The notes beneath the pieces were generated by a model, which searched no databases, was not told where the DNA came from, and saw only the letters and a program-made list of their open reading frames with translations. Shown piece by piece: positions 43,359 to 51,566 of a stretch of DNA of 64,000 nucleotides. Origin of the DNA: Catenuloplanes niger. GTDB taxonomy: Bacteria > Actinomycetota > Actinomycetes > Mycobacteriales > Micromonosporaceae. Every line of letters begins with the position of its first letter. Position 1 is the first letter of the stretch. The position numbers and the translations under genes were made by a program. The DNA lies in NCBI RefSeq assembly GCF_031458255.1, contig NZ_JAVDYC010000001.1, positions 8,852,501 through 8,916,500 of the forward strand. The letters run 5' to 3'.

Positions 43359-44387
43359 TCACGCGGCGGCGCCCACCCGCCCGGTCAGCGCGTGGCCGGC
43401 CCCGAAGACCTCGACGGCCAGGTCGTGCGGGGTCTTTCCGTCGTGCCCACGCAGATCGGTGCGGGCACCGGCCTCGATCAGGATCCGGCTGCACTCCTCG
43501 TACCCGTGCCAGATCGCGTCGTGCAGCGGCGTGTAGCCGTTGGTCGAGCCCTGGAAGTTCAGGTCGACCCCGGGCCGGCCGGCGATCAGCTCGGTCAGCC
43601 GGGCGTGTCCGTTGTAGACCGCCTTGTGCAGCGGGACGGCGCCGAACGTCGGCTCGGTCGCGTTCACGTCCGCGCCCGCGTCCAGCAGTTCCGCCGCGAT
43701 CTCGGTGTGCCCGTCCCGGGCCGCGACCAGCAGCGCGGTGTGCCCGTCGTTGAAGCCGTTCACGATCGGGAACCGCTCGTCGACGTCGACGCCCTCGGCC
43801 AGCAGCGCCCGCACCCCGGCCAGGTCGCCGGCGGTCACCGCCGCCATCAGCCGGTGTGCGCCGGCGCGCCGCTCGTCCTCGGCCAGCCGCGCCTTCAGGT
43901 GCTGCTCGGCCTCCAGGAGCAACTCCTTGCCGATCGTGTTGACGTTCAGCTCGTAGGCGAAGTGTTCCTGCAGGGTGAACCCGTAGTGGGTGGAGAGGTT
44001 CAGGCCCACCCCGCGGTCCAGCAGGTACCTCGCGACGTCCGGGAACTTGTACCAGAGCGCGTCCATCAACGGGGTGTGCCCGGTGGTCGGCGCCACCGCG
44101 TCGATGAACGCGCCCGCCTCCACCAGCGACCGGACCACGGCGACGCTGCCGCCCTGGCACGCCTTGTGCAGCGCGGTCGCGCCGGCCCGGCTGTCCGCGG
44201 TGAACACGTCGGCGCCCGCCGCGAGCAGCACGTCGACGGTGGCCGGGTCGGCCTGGCCGGCGGCGAGCATCAGGGCGGTCAGGCCGCTCGCCGGGTCCCG
44301 GTACGACGGATCGGCGCCGGCCTCGAGCCGGGCCCGGACGGCCGCGGTGTCCCGTGCGGCCACGGCGGCGTAGAGCTCGGCGCTCAT
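43359..44387 (-). CDS. ankyrin-repeat protein
   Basis: A 342-residue protein made almost entirely of ankyrin repeats, about eight: TALMLAAGQADPATVDVLLAAGAD, ATALHKACQGGSVAVVRSLVEAGA, HTPLMDALWYKFPDVARYLL, HTALLVAARDGHTEIAAELLDAGAD, AVPLHKAVYNGHARLTELI, YTPLHDAIWHGYEECSRILIEAGA, and a final GKTPHDLA. A longer insert around residues 115-170 breaks the array. These are protein-interaction scaffolds. Its start overlaps the stop of the upstream SnoaL-like gene (ATGA), so the two are coupled. Partner unknown. Confidence 0.9.
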   Translation of the reverse strand: MSAELYAAVAARDTAAVRARLEAGADPSYRDPASGLTALMLAAGQADPATVDVLLAAGADVFTADSRAGATALHKACQGGSVAVVRSLVEAGAFIDAVAPTTGHTPLMDALWYKFPDVARYLLDRGVGLNLSTHYGFTLQEHFAYELNVNTIGKELLLEAEQHLKARLAEDERRAGAHRLMAAVTAGDLAGVRALLAEGVDVDERFPIVNGFNDGHTALLVAARDGHTEIAAELLDAGADVNATEPTFGAVPLHKAVYNGHARLTELIAGRPGVDLNFQGSTNGYTPLHDAIWHGYEECSRILIEAGARTDLRGHDGKTPHDLAVEVFGAGHALTGRVGAAA

Positions 44388-44821
44388 CGGGCACCCCCGT
44401 CCAGCGCGCGCAGGATCGACGACGGGTCGGTGTAGGACTTCCAGCGCACGATCAGACCGTCCCGGACGGTCAGCCGCTGGATGAACTCGATCTCGAACTC
44501 CCGCCCGGTCGCCCGGACCCGGGACAGCTCGTGGATCACGCCGATCGCCTCCTCACCCTCCACGACCAGGGCCAGCACCTCCTCGGACAGCACCTCGCAG
44601 AGGCCGACGAAGACCTCGATGCTGCGCAGGACGGCCTCCCGGCCGCGGTGGGTGCCGATCCAGGCCATCGCGTCGTTGTAGCCGGGCACGGGCGTGTAGT
44701 TGACGAACTCGACGTCCGGGGCGAGGTAGGTCAGCGCGGTCTGCACGTCGCCCGTGGTGAGCGCGCGGAACCACCCCTCCGCGACGCTTCTCGTGGTGCC
44801 GGTCTCAGTCTCGGTGGTCAT
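44384..44821 (-). CDS. SnoaL/NTF2-like protein
   Basis: A 145-residue cone-shaped NTF2-fold protein: EGWFRALTTGDVQTALTYLAPDVEFVNY, WIGTHRGREAVLRSIEVFVGL, RVRATGREFEIEFIQRLTVRDGLIVRWKSY. Members include polyketide cyclases, isomerases and ligand-binding proteins. First gene of a two-gene unit with the ankyrin protein. Ribosome-binding site GAAGGGAAGAG before ATG 44821. Substrate unknown. Confidence 0.82.
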   Translation of the reverse strand: MTTETETGTTRSVAEGWFRALTTGDVQTALTYLAPDVEFVNYTPVPGYNDAMAWIGTHRGREAVLRSIEVFVGLCEVLSEEVLALVVEGEEAIGVIHELSRVRATGREFEIEFIQRLTVRDGLIVRWKSYTDPSSILRALDGGAR

Positions 44822-45097
44822 GCTCTTCCCTTCTGGAGAACGCATCTTCCGAGGGCCGGCCAATGGGACCGGAAGCACAATCCGGCCGCCGGCGCCGCGG
44901 CTCGTTCCATCGTGCGAACCATTCGTCCGCGACGCGACGACAAATGCACGGAGTACGCGCGCCGGATCGGTGCCGGATTCGCATTGCACGGAGTCCGCCG
45001 GAATTCGGTCCGGCACCGGCCGGAAATGGACGCCGCGTGCCTAGCCTCGGGTGACCGTTGCCGATTGACGGCGCATCGCCGTCGCCGAGGATCGGAT

Positions 45098-45592
45098 GTG
45101 AACCACATGAGCGGAGAAACGGAACGGCCACCGGCGCTCACGCTGCCGGCGGCGGCCCGCGACCTGATCCGGTCCGGCCCGCTGGCCCACCTGGCGACCG
45201 TCAACCCGGACGGCAGCCCGCACCTGACCGGCGTCTGGGTCGGGCTGGACGGGGACGACCTTGTCTTCGCCTCGATGTACGCCTGGCGCAAGACCAAGAA
45301 CCTGTGGCGGGAGCCGCGTTGCGCGGTCTCGGTCGAGGGCACCGGCATGCACGCCAGTGGCCTGCGCGAATACCTCGTCCTGCGCGGCACGGTGACCGTC
45401 GAGGAGGGGAGCGCGTTCGCCCTGCTGCGCCGCCTGGCCTCGGTCTACATGGGGCCCGGCACCGAGTTCCCGCCGGACGAGCTGAGCACGCTCGGCGGCT
45501 ACGTCATGCGCATGCGGGTGGAGCGGGTCGGCGGGGTCGGCCCGTGGACCGGCGCACCTCCCGGCCTGCCCGAGGACGCGGCCCGCGGCTGA
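45098..45592 (+). CDS. PPOX-class (F420- or FMN-binding split-barrel) protein
   Basis: About 164 residues: ARDLIRSGPLAHLATVNPDGSPHLTGVWVGLDGDDLVF, AWRKTKNLWREPRCAVSVEG, YLVLRGTVTVEEG. This is the split-barrel flavin/deazaflavin reductase fold; family members with this spacing often use F420. GTG 45098 is preferred because of GAGGATCG upstream; ATG 45107 is the alternative. First gene of the + strand redox run 45098-48828, divergent from the SnoaL-ankyrin pair. Confidence 0.85.
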   Translation: MNHMSGETERPPALTLPAAARDLIRSGPLAHLATVNPDGSPHLTGVWVGLDGDDLVFASMYAWRKTKNLWREPRCAVSVEGTGMHASGLREYLVLRGTVTVEEGSAFALLRRLASVYMGPGTEFPPDELSTLGGYVMRMRVERVGGVGPWTGAPPGLPEDAARG

Positions 45593-45638
45593 CACCACCG
45601 CCCCGCACGGCCACCCATCACCCACCGAAGGAGACACG

Positions 45639-46049
45639 ATGCACGACGACGACCGGCGCCGGCGCAACGCCGAGACCATGCGCACCTGGTTCCGCCTGCA
45701 GCAGGAGATGAACCTGGACGCCTGGCTGGAGCTGTGGGCCGAGGACGCCTCGCAGAGCATCCCGTACGCCCCGGCCGGCCTGCCCCGCGCCATCACCGGC
45801 AAGCGGACCCTCACCGAGCTCTACCGGAGCCTGTTCACGAACTTCAAGGAAATCAACATCCGGGATCTGGTGATCGACCCGCTGCACGACCCGGACCGGG
45901 TGCTGGTCCGCTGGCACACCCACGCGCCGCTGACCAACGGCGAGACGTACGAGAACGACCTGATCGGCGTGTTCGAGTTCGACGCCGACGGCCGGATCCG
46001 GCACCTCACCGAGTACCTGGACCCGACGCGCGTGAACATCGGAGGCTGA
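45639..46049 (+). CDS. SnoaL/NTF2-like protein (second copy)
   Basis: A 136-residue NTF2-fold protein: MRTWFRLQQEMNLDAWLELWAEDASQSIPYAP, ITGKRTLTELYRSLFTNFKEINI, RVLVRWHTHA, GVFEFDADGRIRHLTEYLDP. The C-terminal YLDPTRV is typical of ketosteroid-isomerase-like enzymes. Ribosome-binding site GAAGGAGACACG. One base separates its stop from the VOC gene, so they are co-translated. Isomerase or cyclase role in a pathway is a family-level guess. Confidence 0.83.
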   Translation: MHDDDRRRRNAETMRTWFRLQQEMNLDAWLELWAEDASQSIPYAPAGLPRAITGKRTLTELYRSLFTNFKEINIRDLVIDPLHDPDRVLVRWHTHAPLTNGETYENDLIGVFEFDADGRIRHLTEYLDPTRVNIGG

Positions 46050-46050
46050 G

Positions 46051-46509
46051 ATGAGCGCGACCGACGGCCGTCCCGTGCTCGCGCACGTGGCCCTGCTCTC
46101 CCCGGACATCGACCGCTCGCTGCGTTTCTACCGCGACGGGCTGGGCTTCACCCGCACCTACGGCTGGCGCGAGACCGCCACCCCGGAGGGTGAGGTCGTC
46201 TACCGCGGCCGCGGCGTGCTGGTCGAGCTCGGCGGCGGCAGCTACCTGGAGTTCCTGCTCGGCGACCCGGGCGCCGGCACCGGCCCGGTGCACCACATCG
46301 CGGTCGCGGTGGACGACGTGGACGCGGCGTACGCGCGCTGCCTGGCGGCCGGCGGGGAGCCGGTCGTCGACGGCGACTGGCGCGGCGACCCGGTCAGCGT
46401 CCACATCAAGGGCGACCCGCGGCTGCCGGTCCGGGACGCGTTCGTCCGCGGCCCCAGCGGCGAGGTCGTGGAGCTGTACCGGCCCGGCGGCCCGATCCCG
46501 GTCAGCTGA
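46051..46509 (+). CDS. glyoxalase/VOC-family protein
   Basis: A 152-residue vicinal-oxygen-chelate protein: LAHVALLSPDIDRSLRFYRDGLGFTR with metal His, a second half starting PVHHIAVAVDDVDAAYARCLAAGGE, and metal Glu in PSGEVVELYRPGG. The fold catalyses lyase, dioxygenase, epimerase or resistance reactions through a bound metal; substrate unknown. In operon with the SnoaL-like gene upstream and the aldo/keto reductase downstream. Confidence 0.85.
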   Translation: MSATDGRPVLAHVALLSPDIDRSLRFYRDGLGFTRTYGWRETATPEGEVVYRGRGVLVELGGGSYLEFLLGDPGAGTGPVHHIAVAVDDVDAAYARCLAAGGEPVVDGDWRGDPVSVHIKGDPRLPVRDAFVRGPSGEVVELYRPGGPIPVS

Positions 46510-46552
46510 CCGTCCGCACCCATCGACCGCATCGACCGACAAGGAGACCACT

Positions 46553-47623
46553 GTGCGTTACCAGATCCTGGGCAGGTCCGGCGTCCGCGTCTCGGAGGTG
46601 GCGCTCGGCACGCTCACCTTCGGCGAGGACTGGGGGTTCGGCGTGGACCGGACCACCAGCGCCCGGTTGCTCGACGTGTACGCCGAGGCCGGCGGGAACT
46701 TCATCGACACGGCGAACTTCTACACCGACGGCGACTCCGAGCGGATCGTCGGTGAGCTGCTGCGCGGCCGCCGCGATCAGTTCGTGCTCGCCACCAAGTT
46801 CACCGTCGAGACCCGTACCGGCGACCCGAACTCGGCGGGCAACCACCGCAAGAGCCTGACCGGCTCGCTGGAGGCGAGCCTGCGCCGGCTCGGCACCGAC
46901 CACATCGACCTGCTCTGGGTGCACGCCCGGGACACGCTCACCCCGGTGCCCGAGCTGATGCGGGTCCTCGACGACCAGGTGCGCCTCGGCAAGGTCGGCC
47001 ACGTCGGCGTCTCGAACTGGCCGGCCTGGGAGATCGCGCAGGCGAACACCCTGGCCGAGCTGCGCGACTGGTCGCCGTTCGTCGGCCTGCAGACCCGTTA
47101 CAACCTGCTGGAGCGCAGCGTCGAGCGGGAGCTGATCCCGATGGCGAACGGGCTCGGCATCCCGGTCTTCGCCTGGGGCGCCCTGGCCGAGGGCCGGCTC
47201 ACCGGCAAGTACCTGGACGGCGGACAGGGCCGGCTGACCACCATCGAGCCGGAGGAGCACAGCAAGGTCGGCAGCGACGAGGTGGTCCGCGAGGTCGTCA
47301 AGATCGCCGAGGAGGGCGGCTGGACGCCGGCCCAGGTCGCGCTCGCCTGGTTGATCGCCCGTCCGGGCGTGGTGGTGCCGATCCTCGGTGCCACCCGCGA
47401 GTCGCAGCTGGCCGACAACCTGGGCGCCACCGCGGTACGGCTGGACGACGCGCAACTGGCCCGGCTGGACGACGCGAGCCGCCCGGTGCTCGGCTTCCCG
47501 CAGGACATGCTGCGCCAGGAGGTGACCATCGCGAAGGTGTACGGCGACCGGTGGCGCGACATCGTGGACCGCCGCACCGTCGGCGCCCGGGGCATCAACG
47601 ACGGGCTGCACCCGGCCCGCTGA
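46553..47623 (+). CDS. aldo/keto reductase
   Basis: A 356-residue NADPH-dependent reductase: RYQILGRSGVRVSEVALGTLTFG, catalytic Asp and Tyr in FIDTANFYTDGDSE, Lys in VLATKF, His in LLWVHARD, and C-terminal cofactor motif VPILGATRESQLADNL. Start GTG 46553 has AAGGAGA upstream. It belongs to the AKR type found in secondary-metabolite pathways and general carbonyl metabolism. Third consecutive gene of the redox run. Confidence 0.9.
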   Translation: MRYQILGRSGVRVSEVALGTLTFGEDWGFGVDRTTSARLLDVYAEAGGNFIDTANFYTDGDSERIVGELLRGRRDQFVLATKFTVETRTGDPNSAGNHRKSLTGSLEASLRRLGTDHIDLLWVHARDTLTPVPELMRVLDDQVRLGKVGHVGVSNWPAWEIAQANTLAELRDWSPFVGLQTRYNLLERSVERELIPMANGLGIPVFAWGALAEGRLTGKYLDGGQGRLTTIEPEEHSKVGSDEVVREVVKIAEEGGWTPAQVALAWLIARPGVVVPILGATRESQLADNLGATAVRLDDAQLARLDDASRPVLGFPQDMLRQEVTIAKVYGDRWRDIVDRRTVGARGINDGLHPAR

Positions 47624-47729
47624 GCAGGCTGGTACCGGCAGTTCTATCTTCCGCGGGTTCTGGCTGGCCCCACCCGGCGGTCCTAGCCTCGAACGGTCGG
47701 AGTCGCCAGCGACGGAGAGCGGGTGTGCG

Positions 47730-48473
47730 GTGGAAGAAGGGCCGGTCACGGTCATCGGAGGGGCCGGGCGGATCGGCCGGCGGATCGTCTCGCGGCTGCG
47801 GGAGCGCGGCGTGCCGGTCCGGGTCACCACCCGGGACGTGCGCCGGTCCCGGTCGGCGGTGCCCGGCGATGTCCCGCTCGCGCACGCCGACGTGCGCGAG
47901 CCGGCGTCGCTCGCGCCGCCGCTGCGGGGCTGCGCGGCCGTGGTGTTCAGCGTCGAGCCCGGCACCGCCGGCAGCGGTCCGGACCGGCCGGAGACGACGA
48001 TGTTCCAGGGCGTGCGCCACGTGCTGGACGCGGTCGGCCCGGCGGCCCACGTGGTGCTGGTCAGCCAGATCTACGTGACCCGGGCCGACCATCCGCAGAA
48101 CCGGTACGGCCGGATGCTCGACTGGCGGCTCGCCGGGGAGGAGCTCATCCGGGCCCGCGGCGGGCCGTACACGATCGTCCGGCCGAGCTGGCTGACCGAC
48201 AGCCGGGGCGCCGGCGAGGCGGTCCGGCTGGAGCAGGGCGACACCGGTGACGGCCGCATCTGCCGGGACGACGTCGCCGACGCGTGCGTGCGCGCGCTGT
48301 CCACACCGGCCGCGATCGGCACCACCTTCGAGATGTACAACGTGGCCGGTCCGTCCGCCACCGACTGGGACACGCTGTTCGCACGGCTGCGCCCGGACGG
48401 TGCGGTCGCCGGCCGGCGTCCAAGGATCAACGGAACGGAGGTCCCCGATGTCGGGGCACACACCCCGCGCTGA
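47730..48473 (+). CDS. NmrA-like NAD(P)-binding protein
   Basis: A 247-residue atypical SDR: TVIGGAGRIGRRIVSRLRERG with a GGxGxxG nucleotide motif, RVTTRDVRRS (NADPH-type arginines), ALAHADVREPASL, VLVSQIYVTRADHP and PYTIVRPSWLTD. The catalytic Tyr-Lys pair of classical SDRs is absent, so it may be a reductase of the NmrA/HSCARG type or a redox sensor. Its 3' end overlaps the next gene by 26 bases. Confidence 0.82.
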   Translation: MEEGPVTVIGGAGRIGRRIVSRLRERGVPVRVTTRDVRRSRSAVPGDVPLAHADVREPASLAPPLRGCAAVVFSVEPGTAGSGPDRPETTMFQGVRHVLDAVGPAAHVVLVSQIYVTRADHPQNRYGRMLDWRLAGEELIRARGGPYTIVRPSWLTDSRGAGEAVRLEQGDTGDGRICRDDVADACVRALSTPAAIGTTFEMYNVAGPSATDWDTLFARLRPDGAVAGRRPRINGTEVPDVGAHTPR

Positions 48474-48828
48474 CGCGGGCTCGGTCACGCTGCACGACCT
48501 CCAGCGGCAGCGGGAGGCGACGATCACCACCTGGGGCCGGCGCACCGGCGTCGAGCACCGGGTCGTGGTCTGGTGGGCCGGCGGCGACGACGGCACCATC
48601 TATGTCATGGCCGGTTACGGCCCGCGCACCGACTGGGCGAAGAACAGCATGACCGAGCGGGGCGCCCAGGTGCGGATCGGCGGCCGGCGCTTCACCGCCC
48701 GGGCGCGGGTGGTCGAGCGGGGCCCCGAGCACACCGGCGCCGCCCGGGCACTGGGCCGCAAGTACGCGCCCTACCCGGGCGACTGGGAGAACGGGCACAT
48801 CATCGCGCTGGCGCTGACCGGTGCCTGA
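48448..48828 (+). CDS. deazaflavin (F420)-dependent reductase, Ddn-like
   Basis: A 126-residue split-barrel protein: GVEHRVVVWWAGGDDGTIYVMAGYGPRTDWAKNS, AQVRIGGRRFTARARVVE, ALGRKYAPYPGDW. It resembles the nitroreductase/Ddn family that uses reduced F420 to reduce quinones or enones. The region around GPRTDWAKN matches the F420-phosphate-binding turn. Ribosome-binding site GGAGG inside the upstream gene. F420H2 could come from the Fgd enzyme encoded at 53063. Confidence 0.82.
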   Translation: MSGHTPRADAGSVTLHDLQRQREATITTWGRRTGVEHRVVVWWAGGDDGTIYVMAGYGPRTDWAKNSMTERGAQVRIGGRRFTARARVVERGPEHTGAARALGRKYAPYPGDWENGHIIALALTGA

Positions 48829-48893
48829 TCGGCGGCCAGCCTGCCCCCGACAGGTGCAGGCACAGCAGCCCCGGACGGGAGAATACTGACGTC

Positions 48894-49796
48894 ATGAACC
48901 GACAGTCCGAACTCGGCGAGTTCCTCCGCTCCCGGCGGGCCCGGCTCCGGCCGGAGGACGCGGGCCTCATCGACTACGGCGACCGGCGTCGCGTGCCCGG
49001 TCTGCGGCGCGAGGAGCTGGCCCGCCTGGCCGGCGTCAGCGTCGGCTACTACACCCGTCTCGAGCAGGGCCAGAGTGCCAACGCGTCGGATGCCGTGCTC
49101 GACGCGGTGGCCCGGGTGCTGCGGCTCAACGACGAGGAGTGGGCGCACCTGCAGAGCCTGGCCCGGCAGCGGCCGAAGGCGCGGCGGCACGTGCGCGCCG
49201 AGCACGTCCGCCCGTCGGTCCGGCAGATGATCGACTCGTTCGTCGGGGTGCCCGCGCTGGTCATCGGCCGTCGCGCCGACGTGCTGGCGTGGAACCGCAC
49301 GGCACACGCGCTGCTCGCCGGCCACCTCGACCTCGAGGCGCCGGGCAAGCCGTCCACCCAGCCCAACCTGGCCCGGCTGGCGTTCCTCGACCCGCACACC
49401 CGGGAGCTGTACGTCGACTGGAAGCGCAAGGCGCGTGACGTCGTCGCGTATCTGCGGGTGTCGGCGGCCCGGTGGCCGGACGACCGGCGGCTGACCGAAC
49501 TGGTCGGCGAGCTGAGCGTGCACAGCACCGAGTTCGCCGCGCTCTGGTCGACGCACCCGGTGCGCGAGTGCGCGCACAACACCCGCGACTACCAGCACCC
49601 GATCGTCGGCGCGCTCACCCTCAGCGACGAACTGCTCCACCTGCCCGACGACGAGGGGCAGCGGGTCGTGGTGCTCAACGCCGAGCCCGGCTCGCCGTCG
49701 GCGGCCGCGCTGTCGCTGCTGTCCGGCATGGCCGAGACGCGGGTCCCGGCGCAGCAGGCCGACGGGGTGACCACCCGCCCGGCTGCCGTCCGCTGA
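48894..49796 (+). CDS. MmyB-type XRE transcriptional regulator (second copy)
   Basis: A 300-residue regulator: HTH GLRREELARLAGVSVGYYTRLEQGQ (residues 30-70), then the MmyB ligand-binding domain with PALVIGRRADVLAWNRTAHALLAGHL and ECAHNTRDYQHPIVG. It ends the + strand redox run and likely controls it. Ribosome-binding site GGGAGAATAC is somewhat distant. A strong hairpin at 49824 follows. Confidence 0.9.
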   Translation: MNRQSELGEFLRSRRARLRPEDAGLIDYGDRRRVPGLRREELARLAGVSVGYYTRLEQGQSANASDAVLDAVARVLRLNDEEWAHLQSLARQRPKARRHVRAEHVRPSVRQMIDSFVGVPALVIGRRADVLAWNRTAHALLAGHLDLEAPGKPSTQPNLARLAFLDPHTRELYVDWKRKARDVVAYLRVSAARWPDDRRLTELVGELSVHSTEFAALWSTHPVRECAHNTRDYQHPIVGALTLSDELLHLPDDEGQRVVVLNAEPGSPSAAALSLLSGMAETRVPAQQADGVTTRPAAVR

Positions 49797-49823
49797 GGAC
49801 CGTCACCTAGCCCGTTCGACCGT

Positions 49824-49854
49824 CCGCACCGCCGAATCACGTTCGGCGGTGCGG
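49824..49854 (+). terminator. hairpin terminator after the MmyB regulator
   Basis: A perfect 13-bp stem CCGCACCGCCGAA / TTCGGCGGTGCGG with a 5-base loop, 28 bases after the stop. Confidence 0.7.
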
Positions 49855-50010
49855 TCGGCCGCGCCTTCCTCCAGCCGCGGAAAATGCCGACCGATTGGCG
49901 GCGGTATTGCGTTCGGTTGCCGTATCCGAATGCCTGCGGAATTCGTACCTTCGGCACGACGGAAACAGACTTCCGCCCGTTCTGCGGGCGGTTTTGAAAG
50001 GGGAGAGAAA

Positions 50011-51474
50011 GTGACTGCCGAAAGCAAACTCCGAGCCGCCGTCGCCGAGGCGTCGGACGGCTCCGATTCCCGGCGGAAGATACTGACGCTGATCGTCACC
50101 TGCGCGGTCATCTTCCTCGACTCGCTCGACACGTCCACCGTGGGCGTGGCCCTGCCGAGCATCCAGAGCGACCTGGGCCTGTCGGCCTCCTCGCTGCAGT
50201 GGCTGGTCTCCGGCTACGTGATCGCGTACGGCGGGTTCCTGCTGCTCGGCGGCCGGGTCGCCGACCTGCTCGGCCGGCGCCGGGTGTTCTTCATCGGCAC
50301 CGCGGTCTTCGTCGCGGCGAGCGTGCTCGGTGGCGCGGTCTCCTCCGAGGAACTGATCGTCGCGTCCCGGGTCATCAAGGGCATCTCGGCGGCGTTCACC
50401 GCGCCGGCCGCGTTCTCGATCATCACCACCACGTTCCGGGAGGGTCCGGAGCGCAACAAGGCGCTGTCCGTCTACGGCGCGACCGCCGCGGTCGGCTACA
50501 GCGTCGGCCTGATCGCGTCCGGCCTGCTCACCTCGGTCAGCTGGCGGCTGGTCTTCTTCGTGCCCGGCGTGCTCGCCGTCGGCGTGCTGCTGATGACCCC
50601 GGCCGCCGTCCGCCGCGACGTCCCGGCCGACCGCACCGGCCGCTCGTTCGACTTCGGCGGCGCCATCCTGGCCACGTCCGCGCTGCTGCTCCTGGTGTAC
50701 GCCCTGGTCCAGGCGCCGCTGATCGGCTGGCTCGCCCCGGCGACGCTCATCTCGCTGGCCCTCGCCGTGGTGCTCTTCTCCGCGTTCCTGATCATCGAGA
50801 GCCGGCACCACGACCCGACGCTGCCGCTGGGCATCCTGCGGTCGCGCGGCCGGGCGTCCTGCTACGTCGTGGCGCTGCTGCACGGCGCCGCGGCGATCGG
50901 CTGGCAGTTCGTCGCGGTGCTCTACCTGCAGCAGATCCTCGGGTACGGACCGTTCCTCACGTCCCTCGCGGTGCTGCCGATCGGGGTCACGATCTACCTG
51001 ACCGCGCAGTTCCTGACCAGCCGGCTCATCGGCCGGTTCGGCATCCGCGTGGTCTGCATCGCCGGCATGACGATCCAGGCGGTCGCGGTCGGCATGTACG
51101 CCCTCGTCGGTCTGGAGGACTCCTACGCCACGCTGGTGCTGCCCGGCCTGATCCTGCACGGCCTGGCCTGCGGCGTGGTCTTCTCGTCGGTCAACGTCGG
51201 TGGGGTCGCCGGCGTCGCCGACCACCAGCAGGGCGTCGCGGCCAGCCTGATCGTGGCCGCGTACGCGATCGGCACCGGCGTCGGCGTCGCGGTGATGGCG
51301 ACCATCATCTCGGCCCGCGCCGCCACCGACGCGCCCGCCGACCTGCTCGGCGCCTACCAGGCCGCATTCGTGGTCGCAGCCTTGCTCGCCCTCCTGGGTG
51401 CGGCGTTCTCGGTGTTCGGTTTGCCGGCCGAACGACGGGCGCCGGCCGCGCCGGAGGCGGTCCCCGCGAGCTGA
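50011..51474 (+). CDS. MFS transporter, DHA2-type drug exporter
   Basis: A 487-residue transporter with about 14 membrane helices: ILTLIVTCAVIFLDSLDTSTVGVALPSI, SLQWLVSGYVIAYGGFLLLGGRVADLLGRRRVF (motif A), then GYSVGLIASGLLTS (motif C-like) and LTSLAVLPIGVTIYLTAQFLTS. Such proteins export drugs or pathway products by proton antiport. Start GTG 50011 with GGGGAGAG upstream. It directly precedes the multicopper oxidase, separated by a GC-rich hairpin. Confidence 0.92.
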   Translation: MTAESKLRAAVAEASDGSDSRRKILTLIVTCAVIFLDSLDTSTVGVALPSIQSDLGLSASSLQWLVSGYVIAYGGFLLLGGRVADLLGRRRVFFIGTAVFVAASVLGGAVSSEELIVASRVIKGISAAFTAPAAFSIITTTFREGPERNKALSVYGATAAVGYSVGLIASGLLTSVSWRLVFFVPGVLAVGVLLMTPAAVRRDVPADRTGRSFDFGGAILATSALLLLVYALVQAPLIGWLAPATLISLALAVVLFSAFLIIESRHHDPTLPLGILRSRGRASCYVVALLHGAAAIGWQFVAVLYLQQILGYGPFLTSLAVLPIGVTIYLTAQFLTSRLIGRFGIRVVCIAGMTIQAVAVGMYALVGLEDSYATLVLPGLILHGLACGVVFSSVNVGGVAGVADHQQGVAASLIVAAYAIGTGVGVAVMATIISARAATDAPADLLGAYQAAFVVAALLALLGAAFSVFGLPAERRAPAAPEAVPAS

Positions 51475-51485
51475 CCACCACCCCT

Positions 51486-51536
51486 GGCCCCGCTTCCCGC
51501 CCGCCGACTACGCCCCCCGGGGCGGGGAGCGGGGCC
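51486..51536 (+). terminator. long GC-rich hairpin
   Basis: GGCCCCGCT-T-CCCGCCC pairs with GGGCGGG-G-AGCGGGGCC, 12 bases after the MFS stop. It may attenuate read-through into the oxidase gene. Confidence 0.6.
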
Positions 51537-51566
51537 GTTCCGTACCGACGACACGGGGAAGAACAC

